Part shown: positions 30,188 through 39,878 of the stretch, in pieces
How positions within the stretch are numbered: position 1 is the stretch's first letter
Layout of the letters: each line of letters opens with the position of its first letter
NCBI GenBank assembly: GCA_031835245.1
Contig: JAVKOQ010000398.1
Span: forward strand, 1 to 43,748
Direction: 5' to 3'
Source of the DNA: Balamuthia mandrillaris
Taxonomy: Eukaryota; Discosea; Longamoebia; Balamuthiidae
DNA: 43,748 nt
Notes under the pieces: generated by a model
What the model saw: only the letters and a program-made list of their open reading frames with translations
Told to the model about the DNA's origin: nothing
The model's database searches: none
Made by a program: the position numbers and the translations under genes

Positions 30188-30895
30188 ATGGCTCTTGCTA
30201 AACTCTCGCTCTCTCTTGTGGTGGCCGCGTTGTTGCTCTTGGCCTCCGCGGCCTTTGCCCAGGATGCCGAGGCCTTCCAAGCCCAGTGCCAGGATTACAT
30301 CGACGAGGAGTTGAAGGCGGACACCTACAACCTCAAGTGGGTGGCGCAATGCGAGTCCAACTGGACCACCTTTGAGAACTGGATCGAGTTTGACAGCGGG
30401 GCTGCCTTCCTTGGCATTTGGGAGAGCACCGAGGGAGAGGTCGTCTCCTGCGGCAGGATCACCGCCGCATTCGGCTACATCCTCAAAAGACAAATGGCGG
30501 GAGACTTGGTGGCACACCTTCACGCATTGCCCTGCGAGGACACGCAAGGAGGAGGACACTGGAAGCTCAACACCTCCATCCCCACCGCCGAGGAAGACAA
30601 CGAGTTCTGGTTGCAGAGCTTTGTGGCTGGCCCTCAGAACTTCACCTCTGCCATGGGCACTGAGCGCTATGCTCCTGCGGACCCCAAGACCGAGGCCCCC
30701 TCCTTCGTCATCCACGATGAAAGCCCTAAAATGTTGTGCTGCAACTTGGTTTGGACGGAAGTGGGTGTGGATGGCGCTTCTGAGGACGGAGAGGACGGGA
30801 GCACCTCTGAGGACGGTGCGGAGGACGGGAGCGCCTCGAACGATGGTGAGGATGGCAGCTCTGCCTCCTCCCTCTCTCTTTTCTCCTTCTTCTAA
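30188..30895 (+). CDS. Secreted six-cysteine protein, family copy 3
   Basis: Single exon, 235 residues. The signal peptide is identical to copy 2. It keeps the six cysteines, the sequons SNWT, LNTS and QNFT, and the acidic/Ser tail (one EDG unit longer than copy 2) ending SLSLFSFF. Differences from copy 2 cluster around residues 70-100 (NWIEFDSG versus SFVVFESG, and GYILKRQ versus QYIDKRQ), which may mark a surface under selection. Function is unknown; the tandem arrangement suggests dosage or diversification of a secreted factor. Confidence 0.87.
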   Translation: MALAKLSLSLVVAALLLLASAAFAQDAEAFQAQCQDYIDEELKADTYNLKWVAQCESNWTTFENWIEFDSGAAFLGIWESTEGEVVSCGRITAAFGYILKRQMAGDLVAHLHALPCEDTQGGGHWKLNTSIPTAEEDNEFWLQSFVAGPQNFTSAMGTERYAPADPKTEAPSFVIHDESPKMLCCNLVWTEVGVDGASEDGEDGSTSEDGAEDGSASNDGEDGSSASSLSLFSFF

Positions 30896-31114
30896 ACTTA
30901 ATAAGTTCCATTCAAGCTTACACAATGTTTAAAAATTGTTGAGAATACCCTTCCAACCAAAGGCGGATTGTTGAGTAAATCTGGTTATGGTCCAGTGAGC
31001 AGGAACCCACCTCGGTTTCCTGTTATTGTGCAGTGCGCTCGTTGCGTATAACTTATTCGCGAGAAAGGACCGGGTCAGCGTCTGCTGCTCATCGCGAAAG
31101 AAGGAGGAGCACCT

Positions 31115-31247
31115 CAACATCGGGTCGCCCACCTTCACGCCTTGACATGCGGGACTCAACAAGGAGAACCACGGACACTGCAGAGGAGGAAAACGAGTTT
31201 TAGGACGGCAGCTCTGCCTGCTCCTCTCTACCCTACTAAACTTAAGA
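31115..31247 (+). pseudogene. Second decayed copy of the secreted family
   Basis: Fragments align in order with copy 3: the stretch coding VAHLHAL-C, the ACTCAACAAGGAG region, GAGGAGGAAAACGAGTTT, and the 3' end coding DGSSA before a TAAACTTAA-like end. Most of the gene is missing between these blocks and there is a stop in the retained part, so it is a truncated remnant closing the array. Confidence 0.75.
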
Positions 31248-31339
31248 AACCAGCAACCTTCAATCATGTTTGAGTTGGTATTTGGTTCTTAGTCTCCCGC
31301 TGGCGGTGGCACCGAGCCGGGGATCTCACAGCTCTACTA

Positions 31340-31372
31340 TCACCATCGCACATGGAGGATGTGCGATGGTGA
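31340..31372. repeat. Perfect 14-base inverted repeat, 5-base loop
   Basis: TCACCATCGCACAT at 31340-31353 and its exact complement at 31359-31372 around GGAGG. It is intergenic, about 270 bases from the histidine kinase stop. A stem this long without mismatch is unlikely by chance. Confidence 0.75.
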
Positions 31373-31631
31373 CCAAACGAACAAGATCAGCGTTGATGCC
31401 ATAAAAGCCCACACCGCTCAGAAGTTACAGCGTCCTCTCCGTGCCGTTATGGCTGTTTACATTGGCGATGCTCCCGCCAATTCGAGAAAGGTCGAGACTG
31501 GGCAGGAGTTCGGCTTCACCAGCGATGTTTGTGTGAGCATATCTTACTGATACTAATAACTCTTTCTTTTTTTAAACATTTCAAAGGGAGTAGTTATGGC
31601 AAACCCTTGTTTTTAAATAAGTTTTAATGTA

Positions 31632-34600
31632 TTATTGAGAAGCTTCATTGTAGCACCACCTTTGAATGCTGCTCACTATTGCCTCTCTTTTTATCGGCTT
31701 GAAGAGAGAGAGAGAAGAGAGAGTTGTGAGCAAACAAAAAAAATTGAACATAACCAGGAGAGGGAGAAATAGAAACCTTTGTAAGAAAGCCGTCCATTCC
31801 GCATTGAAGACATTTGTTCATATCTTCCAACTGCAATGTGGGGGGAAAAAAAAAAGGAGAGGTCAGGTCTAAGATTGCAAACAGAGCTAGAGAGCACAAA
31901 CATACCAAAACGTTTCCAGTGAGAGCAATGATAGGAACGCGGCAACCAGCTGGCTTATATTTTCGTTCCCTCTCTCTTATCTTCACGGCAGCAGTAAAGC
32001 CATCCATCGTTGGCATCTTTAGGAAAGAATATTCAGGTTAATAAAAGTAAATGAAGAAGAAGAACAAGAAGAGAGACTGAAGCACGTACCAACAAATCCA
32101 TGAATATGAGATCATACTCTTTCTTTTCAACAGCAACCAGAGCTTCAACGCCATCACCAGCTATCTCACAGGAATGGCCAGCTTTCTCTATGATCCTACA
32201 AAGTACTCGTTGGTTTAAACTATTATCTTCCACCAACAATATCGTTTTCGCATCCACTTTTCGTTCGATATGTTCTTCTTCCTCTTCTTCCTCTTCATCT
32301 GGTCTGTGCTCTGCTTCATCTTCCAGTTCAATTGTAGATGAGGCGAGTTCACTTTCTGCCATGTCTATTTCATGCTGTAGCTTCTTTTTTCGTAGTTGAT
32401 GCATGATCGCTGCCCCTCGTACCGTTTCGATAAGAGGTTGCATTTTCACTGGTTTTACAACAAACGAAACGCAACAACTGTAAAGATTCTCTCTTCGTTC
32501 TAACGTTGAGAATGCAGTTTCGGTTTGAGGTGACGGGGAATGAGGCGGAAAAAGTTGATGAAGCTCGAGTTCGTGAGCTAAACCAACCCAACATATCTCT
32601 TCGTAGAGTTTTGGATCCGTTTGTTTGACTTGAGCAGCAACGTCAAAACAGTCGCTTCGCAACAAACAAACATCAATCATCGTTCCTCTGCTATTTTGTT
32701 CTTTTTCTTCGTTTATGTTGTTTGTAGAAAGGAAGAACGAAGAAAGGCCTGTTTCACGAACTTGACTGGGATGAGCTGAGAAGCATTCGATGTCAGGAAC
32801 GCTGTTGAGATAGTCTTGACATACACGCCTAACGACGTCCAGTGATTCCACCACTAATACTCTCCACTTCCTTCCTTCGTTTTTCTCCTCTTTATCTTCT
32901 TCATTTTCCGCTTCAGATAAAGCAGAAGATGATGAAGAAATAGAAGAAGAAGATATGGTTGATGGAGATGAAGAAAGAGGATAAGATAACGCTGACGAGG
33001 GTAGAGCAGGGGCGGAAAGAGAAGGTGCAGAAGACGCTTTTGTCAGTTCCACTTCGAACCAAAAGTTAGCTCCTTTACCAGCACTTGACTCGAAGCCAAT
33101 TCTTCCTCCCATCAGCTTTACAAGCTGTTTGCTGAGATAGAGTCCTAATCCTGTACCCCCAAACTTTCTTCTTGTAGTAGCTCCTTCCACCTGGCTGAAA
33201 AGACGAAACAAGAGATGTTCATCCTCAGGAAGAACACCTATGCCGGTGTCTTGACAGTTGACGCGAAGTTTGGCGGAGGAACTACTCTCTTCAAGGAGAG
33301 TAACGCTAAGAAGGACATATCCATCGGATGTGAACTTTCTCGCGTTGGAAAGAAAGTTGATAATGCTGAAGAAATAAAGAGTATTAATGAACGAACAGAA
33401 AAAAAGAAAGCAAGAGAATGAACAAAGAAACCGGAGAAAGGTTTTACATTTGTCGAATACGAGTAGGATCACCACGAAGCAAGAAAGGAACGTTGGGAGA
33501 GATAAAAGAGGCTATTTCGACCTTTGGATGACTGGCTACGTTTGTTTTCTGTCGTCCGGGTTTCCTTCCTACATAACACGACAAATAAAACCACAATAGT
33601 TAACAACATTGAAAAACTAAACAAAAAATAACATAAAAATAACAGACCTAAAACAACAGGAGGAACGCCAAAGGTCATAAGTTCAACGGCAGTCTCTACC
33701 ACATCACGAAGATCAAACTCAATATCTTCCAACTCCACCTTGTTCGCTTCTATCTTGCTCAAATCTTTGGAATTGAAAAAGATAAGAATGACGAAACTAA
33801 AGAAAGACAAAGAGAAATGAGAAGAGGAAACGAGAGAGAAAATAATACCAAGAACATCACTGATCAAATCGAGAAGCAACTCCGTTGCTGTTTCAATGTT
33901 TTTGGCATAAAGCCGTTGCTCTCTTGAAAGATTGGTTTCCAGCAAAAGCTGGTTACTTCCGATTACCGCATTTAAAGGGTTCTGCAATTATTGAAAAAAA
34001 CAACAACAACGAAGAACCAAAGAGAAAATATCAGAAAGGAACGAATGAATGAAAGAAAGAAGAACATACCCTAGTTTCGTGACTCAAGAAAGAAACAAAC
34101 AAGGACTTTGCTTTGCTGGCAGTTTCGAATTGTTTAGCTTCCAAAGCCAACGCCTCCGCATGTTTTCTCTCCGTGATATCAACGCATGATCCTATAAATC
34201 CTTGAAACTCTCCTTTGTGCCCAAAACGAGGTGTTCCTATGTCATAAATCCACCTATTTTTTCATCACAAGTAGTTAGACCAGAAACAGCACATTTTTCA
34301 AAATAGATCATAAAGAAAACAAACCGATATTCTCCACTATGATGACGCAATCGATACTCCATTTGAAACGGTTTACGAGCGTTAAAGTGGGATAGAAGGA
34401 CATCCATACAATATGGATAATCATCTGGATGAACACCTTCTGTCCATCCACGTCCTACTTCTTCTTCCATTGTCCTGCCAGTAAATTCTAACCAGCGCTT
34501 GTTGAAGAAGTTGGTTAAACCATCTTCACCACTCATCCCTTTTAAAAAAGAAAAGGAAAGGAGAAAATGAAAGTGTAAGCTGATGTAATAAGTGCAGAGC

Positions 34601-37600
34601 GGAGCACAAAGAATGCAGGACGTGGAATGATAAACATACACAAGAGAACAGGAGCAGTGTCAGCCATCACTTGAAACCGGCGATTGCTTTCCCAAAGTGC
34701 GGCATTCATTTTCTTTTGTTGTATCGCCTCTGAAGGAATTTTAAAAAGCAGAGAATGAGAAGACGAAAGAACAAATAACGAAGAAGCATAACATACGTGT
34801 AAGAAGATCGGCAATGCATGACACCAAAGACTTTTCTGAAGGTCCAAAGCGATGCAAACTATTGTAGAACACGTGCAGCACTCCAAAAGCTTCATTCTCA
34901 CCACAGAACTTGGGATGTTCTCCTCGCGGGCTATAGTCAAAACCTTTTCCCTTTTCAGCTTCGTTTTCTGATGCACTTGTAGTTCTTGTTGGAGTATTGG
35001 CGCGTCCCAACAGAAAAGCAAAACCATAAGAGACTTCGTTGTGATATCGTTCACGAACCGAATCGTAAATGCGTTTCCAAAATGAAGATAAGGGAATGGT
35101 ATTGCTATTTTTGTTTGGATCGTTTGCGTTTCGTTTTTTCTTTGTAAAGTCGAAGAAACATGTACGACGCGATACGTTTTTGTTGCGTTTGTTGTTCGTT
35201 TTGGGTTGAGGAGATGGTAATGAAGAGGAGGAGGCGTAAAACCGACTGTTCCGAGGATTAAGTCGGTCGATGATGGTTTGTTCTGGCAAAGAATATCTCC
35301 GTTGAAGAAGGTAAAGAGATGAAAGAGTAGAAGACAAACGAGAAGACGAGGAAGGGGATGAAGAAGGAGAGATTGAGGTACGATTGCTCTCTGCACGAGT
35401 GATCAGTTCTTTGGTGTGAGGATTCCATTCTTGAATGCAACAAAAGCCAGACATGCTCTCGTCTTCAAGATGCAATAACTCGCTGACTAGTTGAGTGGTT
35501 TTTTGAAAGATGTCCTCGTAGCTGTGTTCCGGAGAGAGGACAAACCGAACATAGCGAGAAAGGGCTTTTTGATGAAACACTAACATTTTGAACAGTTCTT
35601 CCTCTAAAGTGCTTGCTTCTGCAGGAACATCATTAAAATCAACAAAAAAGAGAAGCCAAAGAGAAAGAGAGATGAAGTCACCTATAGGCAACACTCTAGA
35701 TTGTTGTTGAGCGCGTATTCTAGCAATTTGTTTGGATAGCCCACCCGTTTTTCGCGGCGTTCGTGGCAGCTTTGTTCCCGCTTTTGTTTTTCTGTCTCTT
35801 TCATAATGCTTTGCTTCCTCTCGTTCTGCTTCTTCTTCTTCATCTTCGCGTTTTTCGCATGCGTTAGAGATAGTAAGGGGCGGAACTGGTGAAGAAGCTG
35901 TTATTCGCTGCTCCTGCAAATAAGGATTGGCATCGTTCACAAGGATGCTTGTCAATTGTGTTGTATGTTTTGCTATGTTGTTCGAGTGGTGTTGAATGAT
36001 CTTTTGGGTTTCAAAAACAGAGGTTAGTAGCAAATTTTTTAAAAAAGAAAAGCCTGGAGAAGAAATAAATATAAATGCGTACTCCAATATTGAAATGTTC
36101 GCACATAGAGGTTACTTCCTCAGAAATACGTTCATTCACTTGTTCGTATGCAACAAACAGACTTGCAATAAAAAAACAAAATCAGGACTAAAACCATAAG
36201 AAAGAAGAAAGAAGAAAGAAGAAAGAAGAAAGAAGGAAGAAAGAAGAAAGAGAGAAGAACTGTAAGAAAAGTCTACCTCCATCCGTTTAACTCTGCAATA
36301 GTATTCGCTTGAGCAACAATCCAAGAAGGCCATTCTGTCACGCCGATATTGCGTGCTATCAGAAATACATGAGTCCCAAGAATAGGAAAGAAAAATAAAC
36401 AAAGAAAACCAAGAAGTTCTCATTACCACTTCCAGACTGAACAACCTGGTCCAAAGCCTTCATCAAGGCGGTGATGGCCAAGCTCGACTGCCGTTGCCTG
36501 TTCGCTCCTTCCTCCACTTTCTTTACAATGTGTTCCACCCATCCCAACTCAATAAATAATAGATCTACAAAAGGCGTTCTGCATAATAACAGTTAAACAG
36601 GAGGAGAAGGAGAAGGAGAAGGAGAAGGAGAAGGAGAAGGAGAGGAGAAGGAGAAGGAGAAGGAGAAGGAGAAGGAGAAGGAGAAGGAGAAGGAGAAGGA
36701 GAAGGAGAAGGAGAAGGAGAAGGAGGCGAAAAAGGCGAAGGAGAAGAGCAAACTGCAAAGAATAAGCAAATGGAAAAAGTACTTTAGTTTACAAAGCAAC
36801 TGCGCCACAGCTTGTCTAACGTGCTCCTCCGCCCGCTCCAAAGACTCCAAGCTTCTCCCAACAACCGCAAAGGGCAAACTCGCCGCCACCACCATCTAAT
36901 GTAGCACAATAAAATAAAGTGGTTGTAAGCGTAATATGGAGAGACGAGTAGAAAGCAAATGGAGAACAAACCTCGTCGCGTTGCACGGACATGCGCTCCA
37001 GGTCAACCACCACGGGGTCCTCTCTCCCTGTCTGCTCCTCGGGCTCCTCCACTCCGCCCACGAAAGAAGAGGGGGGAGAGGAGAGAGGACAGAAGAATCG
37101 GAGCAGGTTACCTCCGCTTTGGAGATATTCGTAAACGGTCGCAAGTTTGTCGTGATAAGGGGCGGTCAATGCGCCACCGCCCGTCATCTCCCCCGCCTCA
37201 CCCTTCGCTCTTCCACCCCGCCCTTCGCCCTTCTTTTGAACTATTTGTGCGTTGCCTTCATCATCGTCATCATCATCCGCGTCATCACCACCATCCTCCC
37301 CCTCTGTTTGGTTGGTTTGTTTCTGGATTGTTTCTACGTTTTTTGGTTTGGTTTGAGCTGAAGAAGAGGATGAAGAGGATGAAGAGGAAGAGGGAGCAGC
37401 TGCAGAGGATGAAGAAGATGAAGAAGAATGGATAGCACTGTTGACAGGAATCAGTAATCTTTTTTTTGAGAGAGAGAGAGTGAGAGAGTGAGTGAGAATA
37501 GATTTTGTTTCCATCAAGGAGAAAAAAAGAGAGGGGGAAGAGAAGGATGAAGAGAGGAGGGATGGAAAAACAAAAAAAGAAAAAAATATTTACCCCAACG

Positions 37601-37715
37601 GAGATACTCTCAAGGAGCTCGAGCCAACCGATTTTCTCGGGGATAGATGACCCCCATGGGGTCTGGCTCTAGGTCGCCGACCATCGGGCAGACCACGCTG
37701 TGCAAGGTGTTCCAT
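31632..37715 (-). CDS. Hybrid histidine kinase: GAF, PAS, HisKA, HATPase, pseudo-receiver, receiver
   Basis: Eighteen exons: 37715-37594, 37458-36972, 36895-36783, 36578-36427, 36355-36277, 36161-36083, 36000-35682, 35618-34797, 34729-34640, 34538-34325, 34253-34070, 33981-33849, 33764-33648, 33568-33448, 33365-32090, 32016-31906, 31830-31777, 31697-31632 (about 1512 residues, all phases agree). After a Ser-rich N-terminus and a helical region come a GAF domain with low-complexity inserts, a PAS domain (APVLLWMSG ... FTGR ... HPDD), and the H box SHETRNPLNAVIG. The ATPase has N, G1 (DTGIG) and G2 (GTGLGL) boxes. A degenerate receiver (VLVVES ... VVKPVK) lies before the final receiver, which has LVEDN, the phospho-Asp in FMDLLMP and the Lys in FLTKP. 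It is a cytosolic two-component phosphorelay sensor; no membrane segment is seen. The signal is unknown. The start exon is the least certain; ATG 37514 is an alternative. Confidence 0.88.
36601..36724 (-). repeat. GGAGAA tract (TTCTCC on sense strand), intronic
   Basis: About 20 near-perfect hexamers in the third intron of the histidine kinase gene (36782-36579). Confidence 0.9.
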
Positions 37716-38839
37716 GTTGGGAGACTTTTCTTTAAATCTATTTTCTCTCTGCCTGCCCTTCACAACGAAAAGCTTAAGTCTGGACCCAACACAACGGGAA
37801 GGGGAACAAACAAGAAACTTACAGACTTAAGAGGCCAACAGGAGGAGACTTAGGAAAAAAGAAATCGGGGAGGCCAAGAACGACAGGCCCTATTCAAAGA
37901 GTCGATAGCAGGGGAATCAATGCCAGGCAAATAAGGGGGTAGACCTGCACGGCTGCTCTGACTGTAAGACTTTTTGGGGTTTTATTGCGAAAAAGGGCAC
38001 AGCATTTGCGGGAGAGAACAAGAAACTGGGGCAAATTTCATCAAATTTATCGTTTGCATACCTTATTTGGTGATCGAGGATACGGTAACCTGGAAACGGT
38101 ACTCATTTGGTAAACGCAGTTTTCCGGATATTGCCTATAAAAGGACTAAAATGACGGTTTCTCTTCATTCTATTCTTTCCGAGTTCTGCAAAAATGGGGA
38201 ATTCGCAGATCAATTCCATCGCCCGTCAACGATCGTACTCATTAGAGATTTTAAAATTCAAAAAGATGCCTTTTAGGGGCTATTTTTCCATGCATCATGC
38301 CTTCTCGTTCTTTTCCTGTCGTCATCACCTGTTCTTACAATTCCATAATTGGTGTAACTCATTTTGCCGGTGGGCGCTCGTCACAAACCCTCCTGACATA
38401 ACGTACGTGCAACCCCCGGAGCAAATAGTCAACAAATACCGCAAAAAAAAAAGCGCAGCGGAAATCTTCTTGAGCAGAGAAACCCGACCAAAGAAGATTC
38501 TCGCTTGGCACTGCCGTCAAAGAACGGAGTTTTTGGTTTGCTCTCGGGAAACAACACTCCGTCAGTGCTACTAGCGCTTTGTTTTGGGGTTGTTCGATCG
38601 AGTGCCCACTCATCCCATCCCCGCGGAGCTACCCCACGTAACACGAACACAACAACACGAAACCACGAAGCCACCGTAAGGACCACAGCAACAACCTTTT
38701 ATACCAGTATTACCTTTATGTTTACCTTGACAGAAACACCAAAACCGCTACCCACACTCACAATCTTCTCCTTCTACCACTGCATAATGGGCAAGTCAAA
38801 GATTACCAGACGATGGACACGGATTCCAGGATTGGAAAT
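37716..38839. other. Intergenic region, nothing clear
   Basis: Upstream of the histidine kinase (-). A TATAAAA sequence lies at about 38134-38141 (+) but no gene start follows it. Open frames are short and match nothing I know. It may include eroded mobile-element sequence belonging to the Copia fossil that follows. Confidence 0.4.
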
Positions 38840-39440
38840 GCCAAATGAAGAGGTGTGGAGGAATGGCATTTGCGCTTGGGCCACAGCGGCATCCAGAAGC
38901 TGAAGGATCTACTGAAGATCACGAACGGGGGTCGACATACCCAGCAACGCAACCCGTGCACCACCTGCTTCAAGGGCAAGCAATCCCGCACCCCATCAGT
39001 ACGGAACCGGCCACCCGAGCGACAGAGAAGCTCGAGATAGTGGATAAAGACGTAGGCGGACCAATGCAAAACTCCATCGGAGATTCGAAATATTTCATCT
39101 TCTTCACAGATGACCAGACCAGACGACCTGGATCTACAGCCTAGCCACGAAGGACGTTGCACTGGAACGATTCCAAGAGTTCGAAGCCTTAGCCGCCAAC
39201 CAAAGCAGCAAAAAGATCAAGGCGCAACGGCGGCAGGTACCTGAGTAAAAGCTTCAAAAGCATCTACATAAGCAAGGCATACTACACCAGACGTCAGTAC
39301 CCCACACACCGGAGCAGAACGTAGTTTCCGGAAGGAAGAACAGGACGCTTATGGAGAAAGCGCGATGCAGGCTGCAGTCCGGACGGTCTGGACGAGAAGT
39401 ATTGGGGACCGGCTTACATGAGTGGAGGAAAAATGTGGAT
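38840..39440 (+). mobile_element. Fossil Ty1/Copia LTR retrotransposon fragment
   Basis: Remnant of a Ty1/Copia (Pseudoviridae) polyprotein. The recognisable parts are the pre-integrase zinc-binding region (WHLRLGHSG and a C-x2-C pair) and stretches of the integrase core. No reverse transcriptase, protease, gag or LTR pair could be identified, so the outer limits are approximate. It is broken, with at least three or four reading-frame breaks in 600 bases, and looks old. It sits between the histidine kinase and 6-phosphogluconate dehydrogenase genes. Confidence 0.8.
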
Positions 39441-39518
39441 GAAGTTCGGGTTCCAACCCAACGCGAGAGCTCTGCTCGCCTACCCTTGTGGAACTTCTCT
39501 CCCAGTTATAATAAAAAA

Positions 39519-39562
39519 AAAACAATTGCAAACGCCCGGAATCGAACCCGCTACCTATTGAA
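39519..39562 (-). other. tRNA-like 3' relic with B box and T run
   Basis: On the minus strand GGTTCGATTCC, an exact RNA polymerase III B box, is followed by a CGTTTGC end and then a run of T. No A box, D arm or anticodon arm lies upstream and the T stem has mismatches. This fits a tRNA-derived remnant or part of a SINE, not a working tRNA. Confidence 0.35.
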
Positions 39563-39766
39563 ATTTCGTATGCTCCATTCCGAAAATTCGAATTTCATTA
39601 CGTTGTTTCACGACACGAAAAAAAATTTGCCTCCCTTCGCTACACTTTTTTTTTTTGTAGTAAAGCAGTACAAGGCAAACGGGTAATCTATCTGCACTGC
39701 CCTCCTCTTCTTTGATTCTCTCCCCCTTCCTTTCCTTCCCTCTCTCCTTCCCTCCGTCCCTTCTTC

Positions 39767-39787
39767 TCTCTCTCTCTCTCTCTCTCA
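39767..39787 (+). repeat. TC run in 6PGDH 5' region
   Basis: Short TC microsatellite about 95 bases before the start codon, in the presumed 5' UTR or promoter. Confidence 0.7.
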
Positions 39788-39878
39788 TTTCAAAATCAAA
39801 TGAATTCTCACTCACCAACCCCAACCTCACCCACACAACAATCAAAATCAAAACAAATCTCAGCGCGAGAGCGAAAAG

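Larger units (their letters stand above)
30896..31631. other. Spacer with a gene remnant and a perfect hairpin
   Basis: Between secreted copy 3 and the histidine kinase stop. It holds a decayed array member (31115-31247) and a perfect 14-base inverted repeat at 31340-31372. A 63-codon open frame beginning inside the hairpin (31359-31550, +) has no recognisable domain and is listed only for completeness. Confidence 0.5.

Noticed and set aside
31359-31550. 63-codon open frame with ATG
   Set aside because: It starts inside the hairpin, has no recognisable domain and no splice or promoter support.
37501-37514. Start of the histidine kinase at ATG 37514
   Set aside because: Its first residues translate a CT tract that ends in a good acceptor; an upstream exon from ATG 37715 joins in phase, so I preferred it, though not with certainty.
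37700-38400. Possible LTR (TGTTGG start, TATAAAA near 38134)
   Set aside because: The TGTTGG overlaps the likely first exon of the histidine kinase, and no matching second copy or TG...CA pair was found.
39519-39562. Working tRNA gene
   Set aside because: Only a B box and a 3' end are present; the T stem has mismatches and the anticodon and D arms are missing.
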